Shown: piece by piece, positions 24,466 through 34,843 of the stretch
How positions within the stretch are numbered: the first letter of the stretch is position 1
Layout of the letters: every line of letters begins with the position of its first letter
Origin: Rhodamnia argentea
Lineage: Eukaryota; Streptophyta; Magnoliopsida; Myrtales; Myrtaceae
Assembly: GCF_020921035.1 (NCBI RefSeq)
Contig: NC_063150.1
Span: 6,448,001 to 6,512,000 of the forward strand
Direction: 5' to 3'
DNA length: 64,000 nucleotides
Notes under the pieces: model-generated
Told to the model about the DNA's origin: nothing
The model's input: only the letters and a program-made list of their open reading frames with translations
The model's database searches: none
Position numbers and translations under genes: made by a program

Positions 24466-25075
24466 GCCAGTGGCGGTCCGATCGCAATTGGCGAAGCCGT
24501 GGAAGTTACTGCTCTGATGGTCGGAGAGAAGCCTGTGGAGCAGAGTGATGCAGCCGCTATACAAGCTGCAGAAGTTAGAGCGACGGGTCCCACCACCATA
24601 ACTCGCGGGGTAGTCGCAGCCGCCGCCAACTGAGCAACTCTCAATGCCAGGACAACACGGGCTGAGGAGAAGACTAAATTGGCGGATGTTTTGTCGGTAA
24701 TCGATTTGACATAACTCTTTGTAGTTTTTAGCATTTGGTTAGAAATTGGCATTCTGGCATAGAGGTCGCAAGAGATTGCACGTTCCTCCGAAAACACCAA
24801 GCAATGCAGGAGCAAGTTTTTTCCTAGTAATGTAATGACTCAGGTTAAGGAAATGCTGATCGTTCCATACAGGGCGCTTCATCGAAATTGGCTTCGGATA
24901 AGCCAGCGATGTGTGCAGATGCAGAAGGGATCACAGCTGCCGAGATGAGGAACAACCCATTCCTGACCACGCACCCGCAGGGTTTGCAGCAACAGTGGCG
25001 GCAGCGGCACAAATCAACATTAGCGACAATAACCGGAATGACAAAGATAAAGTCCCGGACATATTAAGTCCATGA
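24466..25075 (+). pseudogene. SMP-type LEA (seed maturation) protein pseudogene
   Basis: Exon A (about 24466-24696) reads IGEAVEVTALMVGEKPVEQS and then DAAAIQAAEVRATG, the hallmark of the seed-maturation-protein (SMP, LEA D-34) repeat. It has a TGA inside the Ala-rich stretch (AAAAN-stop-ATLNART) and ends LADVLS at a GT donor. After a 176-base intron, exon B (24873-25075) reads GASSKLASDKPAMCADAEG, then EMRNNPFLTTHP. A one-base insertion then shifts the frame into GFAATVAAAAQINISDNN. The N-terminal SMP repeat is missing. Functional relatives are hydrophilic desiccation proteins of seeds; this copy has one stop and one frameshift. Confidence 0.85.
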
Positions 25076-25420
25076 ATCTCCTATCCGATATACAATTATA
25101 TCTACCAGCATGGATGTTTGTAATGTAGAATAGCACAGCTCACCCTGCAATATAGGTAAAAGGAGCTGGTTCGGAAAAACCTTCTATAAAATGTTCAAAA
25201 TACGGTCCGGTTAAAGAACAGTCTCTCTTTCCGAAAACATGTAGTGCACTGTTCCATGAATGGATCTATGATGAAGCTGTAATGTTACATTACATTTATG
25301 GAAAACAGAAGTTAATGTTCATCTCCTGCTCCTCCTCGACCGCCTATATTAAGTACCATCAACAAATGTAGCTTCATTCCTGGACTATCACGGAGAAGGG
25401 GGAGAAGAGCAAGCGAATCG

Positions 25421-25484
<64 letters not shown>

Positions 25485-25743
25485 TTCCGAGTAGAAGATA
25501 AAAAATTCCGGTTTGTGTCGGTACCAGCTTGTTTGTGCCGATATAGAGTGGGAAGAGCGTAACTCGACAGGTCTCGCAGCTAGTAAGCTAATGGGCAGCT
25601 TTCAAAAATGGCTACCGCATCTGCCCTTCACTACGTTAGTGAGAAATATCAACTACAAAGGATCACTCTTGAACTTGGCAAGAAGAGAAGTACCAACAAA
25701 CTACCCATAAATACGTGCAGAACCTTAGACAAGTTCGGTCTTA
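25076..25743. other. Region between LEA pseudogene and TSR2 3' end
   Basis: No coding gene seen. It holds the long (GA)n microsatellite listed separately and, at its right edge, the presumed 3' UTR of TSR2. Confidence 0.5.
25425..25481. repeat. (GA)n microsatellite
   Basis: An uninterrupted GA run of about 57 bases, the longest simple repeat in the window and probably length-polymorphic. Confidence 0.97.
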
Positions 25744-28233
25744 CTAATTTTTAGCCCTACTTTTTCTTGAACTAACCACTGTCCATCCATCTGCATCAGC
25801 CGTCCTAGGTGGCCTCCCCTCGTCTCCAGCTTTGTCGACTGCAGTCGGGCTCGACTGAGATTTTGGTGCATCCACCATCATGTACGGCAAATCATCCACG
25901 GTCATGTCCTCGCTATCACTGTCTTCTTCGTCTTCTTCACCTTCAACAACCTATGTAGACATGAAGTTGTGTCAAGGAGAATTTGTGACTTGTATAACAA
26001 CTCTCGTAGGATTGATATCTACAGTGGTCTCCAATCCAAGATTAATGTCTCCGTCAAGACGAAGATGCACTTTACATAGAATATTTTTGGTGTTGTATGC
26101 AATACACAGTGTGTTCATGCAGATGATGTTTTCCTAGAATATAATAGACATGTCCCCTTGTAAGTGCATTCCTAGGAAATAACCTGCGCATGATAAGATA
26201 AATTTCATGTAGAACCCTGAGAGAAGCGTTGGCAACCCTTATTATTAATGAGGATACCAATTACACAGTCTTCAAAGGTCAAACCTTCAATGAGGACTTA
26301 AATGTTGAAGACACCAGAGCTACACATCATGCTAAAAAGACCAAAGTATACGGAATGGTTTTATAAGAAGACATTTCCCTGGTCAAGATCTCAAAACAAA
26401 GAAAATGGATTCCTAGCATCAACAACGGAGAAGGGGGAAAAACTGAAATGCAGGGGACCCCACCCAATTGAATCTTAGCATCACAATAATACATAAATGG
26501 CCCTACTCTAGCTCCTCCTCATTCTCTCCTTTGATATGTTCCAACTTCAAAATTAAAGACCAGCAAGCAGAAACCAAATCAAGTTCCATCAAGGATGTCT
26601 CAAGTCTCAACCAAGACGGGATTGTAGATGGCTCAACAGTTGCCTGTTATCACACCCAGCAGAAACTCAATGTCGATCACAGCTATAGCAGCAATTGAGT
26701 CTATTGTCGATCACAATGATTGCACGTTAATATGCTCCCAACTTCAAAATTAAAGACGAGCAACCAGAAACCAAATTAAGTTCCATCAAGGATGTCTCAA
26801 GTCTCAACAAAGACAGGATTGTAGATGGTTCAACGATTGCATGTTATCACACTCAGCAGAAACTCAATGTCGATCACAGCTATAGCAGCGATTGAGTCTA
26901 TTGTTGATCACAATGATCGCATGAATATGCTCCCAACTTTAAAATTAAAGACGAGCAACCAGAAACCAAATCAAGTTCCATCAAGGATGTCTCATGTCTC
27001 AACAAAGACAGGATTGTAGATGGTTGAACAATTCCATGTTATCACACTCAGCAGAAACTCAATGTCGATTACACCTATAGCAGCGACCCTACGTCACAAG
27101 ATTTTTTTTTTATACTGAAAAGTGAATGAAAAGTTCTGCTCATTGCAAAAGACAAAGTTGGTTACAACGGAGAGAGCAAGACATATCGCAAAAGATTCAT
27201 CTATTTAGTTCATCCTCTTTACGGTCCAACCAAAGTAAAATTCCACACGAAAACTTCATCCACTGTTCTCTTAATTTTTCGTCTAAAAGGCTTTGTAAAT
27301 ACATATGTGCCTTGCTGAAAATAGGCCATGAGCTACAAGACTTGCTCCGCCGAGGCACTTTACACTTTAGAACAACAGTCTAATCACTTCCTCTTCGGAG
27401 GTACTATTGCCAATGAGTAACCAGTCTCCTTTCAAACTATTTCCAACAATTACAATACTCCCCGTCATTAAGCAATCACCCATCACTTCGAACAACAAAA
27501 ACAAGGAGCCTATGGTATCCAGGCAAAGTTTCTCACAAGAATTACCTGCTTGATGTGCGCAGGTGCTACTTTCTTCAAAGAAGCCTCCCTTAGTTTCTCA
27601 ATTGTTGTGAAGTTCCCTTCCAGACATTCCTCATACATGGACGTTAATTTCTCCGCCACCTGCACAGTAACGTAGACTTAAGCAATAACGATAACATGTT
27701 TTACCAGCTATGGCCGGCCGCGCAATCTAATTCGCACCAACGCCACAGTCAATTCGGGGAGAAGAAAGGCATTACCTCCTCTACACTGCCATCTTCGGCC
27801 ACGACGTTCAGAGAAATCATGGCTTCGTACAGAAGATCTTCCAAATCGTCAATGTAAAGCGGTTCTAATTGGATAAAAAAGAAGAAGCAAATTAGACCAA
27901 CGGCGCGGAAATTGAAGCTCATTCCCCAAAATTCAATTCACGAAGAACAATCCAACAGACACTCGAGCTCAGAGTTCACCGAACGAAACACACTACGAAC
28001 TACTCAAAAACCCCCACGTACGTCAGCCGCATCGTAATCGGTGCACCTGTACCTGTCGGTTGCGTGCACCAGTCGAAGATCTCGTGACCGAGCTCATCGG
28101 CCCTCTGCCGCGAGTTGCGACCGCCCCACTCGTTGTCGACGGCCATCTGAAGAGCCGACCACCTGGCGAGCGTCAGCGATATGCCTTCCCTGAAGATCGG
28201 CACCGCCTGTTCCAGCAGCCTCGGAGGTTCCAT
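25744..28233 (-). CDS. TSR2: TSR2, pre-rRNA processing / ribosomal-protein escortin (4 exons)
   Basis: Minus-strand exons 28053-28233, 27776-27864, 27546-27659 and 25744-25950 have GT-AG borders and join in frame to 196 codons plus stop, close to the usual plant size. Exon 1 encodes FREGISLTLARWSALQMAV followed by NEWGG, the family signature. Exon 2 gives EPLYIDDLEDLLYEAMISLN, exon 3 VAEKLTSMYEECLEGNFTTI. Exon 4 gives an acidic stretch (EGEEDEEDSDSED) and the terminal GWTVVSSRK motif. TSR2 proteins bind eS26 and deliver it to the pre-40S particle, and take part in 20S pre-rRNA maturation in nucleus and cytosol. Intron 3 is 1595 bp and contains a tandem array. Start at 28233 is the first ATG that keeps the conserved N-terminus. 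Partial copies lie at 19.2-20.4 kb. Confidence 0.92.
26541..27088. repeat. Three-copy ~195-bp tandem array in TSR2 intron 3
   Basis: Units begin with CCAACTT(C/T)AAAATTAAAGA at 26541, 26738 and 26933, giving periods of 197 and 195 bases. The third unit stops at about 27088 (roughly 155 bases). Each unit contains a TCCATCAAGGATGTCTCA block and an AACTCAATGTCGATCACAGC-type block. The array lies wholly inside intron 3 of TSR2 and is absent from the duplicated intron piece at 19957-20277. Confidence 0.9.
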
Positions 28234-30078
28234 CTCTCAACGAAAACTTACCGTGTCAGAGCTTCTTGGCGATCGTCTTGACCAACTCGCGCTCTGAATC
28301 GAGGCGGGGAGGAGGCACGGACTCGAGGGATCGGTCTGCTTGGCGGCGAGGTTGAAGAGGGAGTCGTGGATCAGCAATGTTATGCTAAAAAAAAAAAAAA
28401 ATCTTATCGAAAGTCCATTTTACAACGAATGTGACAGATTTTTTTTATTTATCATATGCTTTATTTCATTGCTCGGTTTTTTTTTTATCGCATCGCTCGG
28501 CAACATTGTTTTCGTGAGACTTCTTAGGGTCGGAAAACCGTTTTCGATGTTTAGACCGCATAGCAGAGATAGTTGATTTTACGAAGCACGTTAATTTTTT
28601 ATGGGTTAAAAACTGTTGGAATATGATTCATACTTTTCAATGACGTAAATCGAAAGAATTGATAGTTTGGGCTTAAGCCCATGAATAATTACTGCTACAT
28701 GTTATCTCTTTCTCTTGTAATTAAGGGGTATAACAAAATATACAAAGTGTTAATTATAGTGAAATTATTTGCTAGACGTAACTTTAATTTAAGGATAAAT
28801 CAGAATAAAATATTGTGTTTCGATATCTTTTTCTCGCTTTTGAATTTTATTTCGTTGTGATTATGCGTCGAATCCTTATAAAAATAACATACTTAAATTT
28901 TTTTTGGGGGGGGGGTGAGGGAGGAAACTTTAGCTTTGATTGGGCAGGAGAGGGATGGCTATTTTCTTATGCGAATTGATAGTGCACACGTAATTTAAAA
29001 TCGATATTGCAATTCTCAAGACAAAATGAATTGATACGAGATTAGCATGCCAATTTTTTTTTTTTAAGTTTTATTGAAAAATTAATGGAAGTACTTTCCT
29101 TTTGAACAAAAAAAAAAAAAAAGAAGAAGAGTGCCTTGTTGGATGGATAGGAACCATGAGCACAGCCCTTTTGGACCGGGGACGCCAACCTTTCTCCAGA
29201 GTCCTTGTCCGGAATCGAGCTCTCGCGCACGCTTCGCACAACTAGACAAAAACCCCCGGTGGCTCGTCGACTTTGCCAATTTTGACATGGACCATTTGCA
29301 TGTGGCCTCGAAAGGAAAAGTGTCGTCCAAAGTGGACCCATTTGCATATTCTCTATTTTCCCCTACGCAAAATTTGGAAAACCCTTTTCAAAATATTTAG
29401 ATTTTTGTCTAAGAATAACAAGGAAGAGGAAAACCAAATATTGCAAAAAGGGTTGCTGTCAATTCATGGGAAAAATACCCCCGTTTTGGATTCGCTTGTC
29501 AGCCTAAATCCGTGTAAGCAACAATTTTTTTAGCATGAGCCAAACTGTCGCCGCATCGATTGAGAATTGTTTCTATCTTTTCCTGGCGATGGTTGAGCGA
29601 ACATGGTCCTCGTGCGTGTTCAAGTAAACTTACGAAAGACCTCGCTTTCAATCACGGGTTTTGCGTTCATCTAATCGCAAGACAAACTGCCAAAGACCCA
29701 TGTTCTTGTATCCTCCCCTCCTCCCCCCGCCCCCCCCCCCCCTCCCCGGCAGCAGAGAGACCGACGTGCAGGTGTATGACAAAAGTACGCAGAGAAAGTT
29801 TGAAACTTGCAATTACTACTTACCCAAAAATGTTGGGAAGTCATTCAACCACAAAGATTAGGAAATTGTAAGGAAAAGAATGGAATTTTGCACCGAAAAA
29901 TGCACCCCTGTAATCCATTTTACCTTGCTTTCTTCTTTCTTTTCCTGCTCATGATCAAATGTTTCTTTCTACAGGTAACATTTTTTGAGCAATTTATTTT
30001 CCCCAACATGAAAGGGAAGGACATAGAATTTGCTAACCATGAATAAAGAATTTGCTAACCGTCTTGCCATCTCATGAC
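28234..30078. other. Intergenic region between TSR2 and the lipase gene
   Basis: The two genes are on the same (minus) strand, so this region holds the TSR2 promoter at its left and the lipase 3' flank at its right. No gene seen; several poly-A/T tracts and a C-rich run near 29730. A TSR2-proximal GC-rich stretch (28234-28370) may be promoter or 5' UTR. Confidence 0.5.
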
Positions 30079-33000
30079 CTAGGACCAATTAACCGTGTCG
30101 TAGGTGCCGAGCAGTAGCAATCGAGCAGGGAACAGGATCACGACGAGCAAATGCATGTGCTGAGACGCGATGAGCCTGCTGAACCGCTTCAGGGAGTCCT
30201 TGCCCGTCTGCAAGATGCCCGAGAAGTTGAGCTGCTCGTGGCCTGCACTGATCGACCCGATCGGCCTGCTCAGAGCTAGGCCGACATCATCTCTGCCGTG
30301 GGACACGACGAGGGGCCACCAGAACTTGCGGCGCTGCTCTCTCTTGGCTTTCCTCATGTGGCTCAGCTCTTGGCGGATCACAGATCGCACGGACTTCAAG
30401 TAGGAATTCATGTCGTGGTCCCTTTGGATGGTTCCCCCCGAACCATAAGCGGCGCGATCGCTTAAAATCTCAAGCGGGTGTGGCGAGTTCAAGAAAACCT
30501 TCTGTGCCGCTCGGAGTTGCTTCTCTGCAATGACGACATCCGATAGCTCACAGCTCAAAACATAGAGACCACTACCTGAAGGGAGGAGATGGTGGTGCGG
30601 CGAGAACTTTTCGTCTGGCTGTAAAATCAAAAGCTCCCCCATCGGCGCATACAACATTTTCTACATAAAAATGGAGCAGATTCTTAGAAACGAACAAGAA
30701 CAAATGTTGTTAATGTACAGAAACTATTAGATAGTGACTCAAACCTATTAATCACAGGAGAAAAAGAATTGTAACAATTTTTAATTTGTCTAGCGATCGA
30801 TTTCCCACATGTTAGAATACAAATAAGTAGAGGCATTAAAAACCAAGCCTATAATTTTTCACACTACCAAGATTTCATGGCTCTGGTCAAGCATTTACCT
30901 CATTACTCAGACATGGATGATGCCTGAACTTCCCATTAACAGCCTTGAGAATCTCTGCAACATGATCAGGATAATTGCAAGAGAAAGCTCGAGGTACGAT
31001 GTCTCTGTGCATTGTGACTGCCTGAACATAACTTCGAGGTAATCCAAGCTTGCGAAGAAGATGGTCGCCTCCACACATGATGGACGGGGCACCGAATGTG
31101 ATCACAGGAAGCAAGGAAGAAGCAGGCACTTCACCCCGGATCAGCAGCATTAAATTTATGACTAATGACAAACTTCCTCCGAGAGAATGCCCGGTGAAAC
31201 GGAAAGTAGCCCTCTCCCCGTGGGATTTTATGTGACCACGAACTTCAGGCAACATCTGCTCATAGATTCCTTTCGCAGCCTCGTATATACCTCTGTGCAC
31301 AAGCACATCAAGCCCCTGGAAAAAAAAAAAAAAAAAAGAACCATAATAAACAATATGCAATCATTCTAAGCAGATATAACAACATCGGGAAACGCAAACA
31401 AGAATGCAGAAGTTTTCTAAAGGTCACCTCAAACAGGATAGGCTCAAAGAGTAGATTTGCTTGCCACGACGCTAGCGACTCAGAACCCTGCATATGAAAG
31501 TTCTGAGTTCAGCCTTTTGAGCTACAAATCATCCATGATCTTGCAGTGAATTGATAATAGCCACAGGCAGACAAACCAAATTGTCCTAAAAAAGAATGAA
31601 TATAGGGATGAGTGCATATAAAGAAAGCGCACCTGAATCACAAAGAACCTTGTAGTGCCTTGATCTTCGTCGCATATGAACCACTCGCAAGGTGATGAGT
31701 GAGTGGACTTCAGATCATCTGCAACCGCCTGCTTCACTTCCTCTTTTGCAGCAACCACAGCAGTCACAGAGTCGGTAGTTGCCATGAGAGAAGCCATATC
31801 CGGCTTCATCACATCAATGCCATCACTTCTTTCACCATCCCCCTCAGGGGATTCACTACCAGATGCTTCTGCTGATTTCGAGGAATTAAATGGAATAATG
31901 CTCTTTGCATGAGAGTGCAGACAAGAAGCTGCAGAAGCGGCAATATGGTAAGCAGCAGATGCGCTAAGTTTGTTCCGACCGCTCTTCTGCTCCTGACCTT
32001 GAACATCATCTTCCAATGGCACTGCTTCCTCTTGAACATCCTCTAGGGCCTGATCCTCCTCGACTTTTGCCACTGATTCCCTCTTCTCTATTGATGAGGT
32101 TATTAACCGCAAACCACGGTATTTAAGGAGGTTTCCCGGCTAAAGAAAACAATGAGCAAATATTAGCATTTTCCATAAGTTAAACTCGAAATTCCTTGAT
32201 CAAACAGGGCAGAGCATTTGTTGAATCACTTCCATCTTTGGAAATATGTACAAACGGCAGAAGTACAACGTAATGTGTGCTGAGGTTTGGATTAAATAAT
32301 CGGTGTTTCGTGCATGAAAAGTGCAGTTGAATTGATGCATTATTCCGATTTGCATGGAAGATGCCGATAAATGGTGTTTTAGAATTCTCAAAAACTACTT
32401 CCAGATCACGAGAACATATGCTTGCGAGCTATATAACTAGGAATGAATGAAAACCTTCTGGCGCAAGCTTTGTCAGGATGCGGATCCAACCATATTGTGC
32501 ACAGATATAAAACACCAGCTATTGCCGATTGGCCGAAATACAAAGGATCTAGAACATCCTTAAAGTCCTAATCTCTTCTTCAAAAACCCCTACTCTCAGG
32601 CTCCCAATTCCCATCTACTGTAATGTGTATTAGCCTACCTGATCTTACAACGATATGCTTATTCTCTAGTAAATCCATGAAGATGATGGACTCTGGAATC
32701 TCAAACAATAAAACGCAGAGGGACATTGAAGGGGCAGGATTGCAATATCACCCATCTAACTAAATCAGTCATTGCTGGAAAAACTCAGATCAGGTTCCCC
32801 AGTACTTAGCAGATCAAGAAAACAATCACTATGAAAATCCTCTGAGAAAAATTAAATTGCTGTGCCATTATAATCCAGGAAAAAAGAAGGAAGAAAAAAG
32901 AAAGTGTACCTTGATTTCGGGTATGGCATAAGCCAAATTCCCCAAATAGGACATTTGAGCATAGAGCTTGGCTTGAGGCAGAGGCACCTTCCTCAGCAAC

Positions 33001-33635
33001 CTAGAAAACGAATCTCTATCAAAATCTATTTCTTTTTCATCATCATCATCATCAGGGTCACCAATCCTACATGCATCGCAGTCCTCTTCGTCTTCATCAT
33101 CATCACCACCATCTTGTTTCTGTTCAACCACCATGTCACGAGACCCCCTATCTTTTTCTTTTTCTTCTTCTTGTTCATCTTCACCAACATTATTCACATT
33201 TCCCTTGTCCTCAATCACCTTCCCCTGCTGCTGCTGCTGCTCCTCCTCCTCCTCCTTCCACAGAGACCTGACATGCAATATCTTCAAGACCCAGTTCCCA
33301 CTTTGCCCCTCAGAATCGACCCTATTCGCCTCCTCGGCCACTCGCTCCCCGCTGTCCACCAGAACGGCGTCGTCGAGGGCGATCCCATTGTACTTTTTCT
33401 TGTCCCCACTTCCGCCTCCGAACCACAGGGACTTGAGAGGGTACCGGAAGGAGAACCTCGAAGAAGAAGAAGAGGACGACGACGACGACGAAGAAGAGGA
33501 AGCCGCCGATTTGTCGAGGGCGGACAGGCCCAAGGTGCTCACGTGGGCCGGGTTCGGCCGGGCGTCGAGCAACCCGGTGGCCGAGATCGAAGGAGAGATC
33601 GCGTGAATCCCTGTGTTCAGGCACAAAGCGTCCAT
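30079..33635 (-). CDS. PLIP-type plastid class-3 (phospho)lipase (5 exons)
   Basis: Minus-strand exons 32910-33635, 31633-32139, 31428-31487, 30899-31315 and 30079-30660 are all phase 0 with GT-AG borders and give 763 codons plus stop. The catalytic serine is in GHSLGGSL (about residue 475) and the likely catalytic Asp is in MHRDIVPR (about 536). Conserved family blocks include [57 protein letters not shown] and [16 protein letters not shown]. The C-terminus ([23 protein letters not shown]) resembles Arabidopsis PLIP2/PLIP3 more than PLIP1. PLIPs are chloroplast lipases that release acyl groups from thylakoid lipids for triacylglycerol or oxylipin synthesis; PLIP2/3 are ABA-responsive. The N-terminus is Ser-rich, plausibly a transit peptide, followed by Gln, Glu and Asp runs. 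Start at 33635 is the only ATG giving the full N-terminus. Confidence 0.92.
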
Positions 33636-34030
33636 CTTGGCTCTCGTTAATTCGTGGGTACAACGGTGCGCTCCGTTTAGGTGCCTCGTACAGGCGCAGG
33701 AATCGCAGGGTTTTAATGGGGGGAGGGGATTCTTGGCGAGGAGAAGGGGGCGGGCGATTCGTGAGAGAGGGGGGATGGTTTAGATTTCTGGCGAGAATGC
33801 GAACCCCGTGTGGCCTGAGGAGCTGACGTGCGAGCAACCTTCGAAAATCTTTTGGGTCTTCCCTCCTTCTTCCTTCTTCCTTCTTCTTATAATTTGTTCT
33901 TGCTGTTGCGCAACGTGGAAATCAATTCTCAGAGGGCGAGAGAGAGAGAGAGAAGAGGAAGAAAGTCTGGCATGCGTTTGTAGCGAAACGGGTGACCAAA
34001 CCTCCACACCCTTTTTATTTTTGTAGCCCA
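33636..34030 (-). promoter_or_regulatory. Proximal promoter / 5' UTR of the lipase gene
   Basis: Immediately upstream of the lipase start the minus strand is pyrimidine-rich, with a CT repeat (complement of GA at about 33935-33955), typical of plant leaders. No certain TATA box is visible. Antisense open frames here are by-products of low-complexity codons. Confidence 0.35.
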
Positions 34031-34720
34031 GATCTTTTCTTCTCCCCCGCTTCCCCCTTTTTGCACGTTTCGCTCTCCTCGGCGTCGAAAAATTTCATAT
34101 TTTGACATTTCTATTGATTTTATCTCCGTCTGTTTATCGAGCAACCTAAATCGAAGAAAAAAAATGATGTTGCTATGCTCGAGCGGTTGGAAATTGAGTG
34201 TATTTCTTATGGCGAGAAAATTTGTTAAACCGTCCTTCATAAAATCGCGCGGTCATTAAAAAATAAAACGTTAGTAGGGTTTTTTCTCAAGAGAATAAAG
34301 AAAGATCCTTGGTGAATAAAATTTGATTATCTTACTAATTCCATTTCGGTCGGGTAGTCGAGAACGTTGTTTTCCTTTTTCTTGACGCTTTTGTCGACTG
34401 GAACGTTGTTGGGAAATTTTTTTAAAAAAAAATTGATAAAATAATAATAATTATTATTATTGGTTGGAGAATCGCGGAAACGACGGCGTGTGCAACCCGC
34501 GTTAGTGTGTGTGGCAGCAACGGAAATAGGTTTGCTTTTGGAGTGCCCCGAAACGGCGTCGTCTTGGGGGCGTACCTCCGCTCGACGTGCAAGCGTGGGT
34601 GGGGGGGTGGTGGGGGCGGCGTATGTGTACGGCGGCTTCTAGTTTCGTGCGAAAGCGCGGGTGGGGCCCGCACCGCGAGATTCAAAAGTTTCGGGGGTTC
34701 GATTGGACCGGAGATCGCAG

Positions 34721-34843
34721 CACGTGGTTAGCCACGTCAGCTGGTTGCAGATGAACTACAAGGCCTCGATGACGTGTCCCACTTGGCCATGTCAGCCGTT
34801 GCAGATGAACTAACTGACCGAGGCCGCCGATATGACGTGTCCC
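34721..34843 (-). promoter_or_regulatory. G-box and duplicated ABRE-type module upstream of the lipase gene
   Basis: A CACGTG G-box lies at 34721-34726. It is followed by two diverged copies of one module (34732-34780 and 34787-34843), each with C(C)A(C/T)GTCAGC, GTTGCAGATGAACTA and ACGTGTCCC. The ACGTGTC cores (34772-34778 and 34835-34841) match the ABA-response element. The module is 1.1-1.2 kb upstream of the lipase start codon. ABA-responsiveness of PLIP2/3 is known in Arabidopsis; activity of these sites here is inference. Confidence 0.45.

Noticed and set aside
32904..33650. 248-codon plus-strand frame and other antisense frames over lipase exon 1
   Set aside because: Mirror of the low-complexity codon runs of the lipase exon on the opposite strand.
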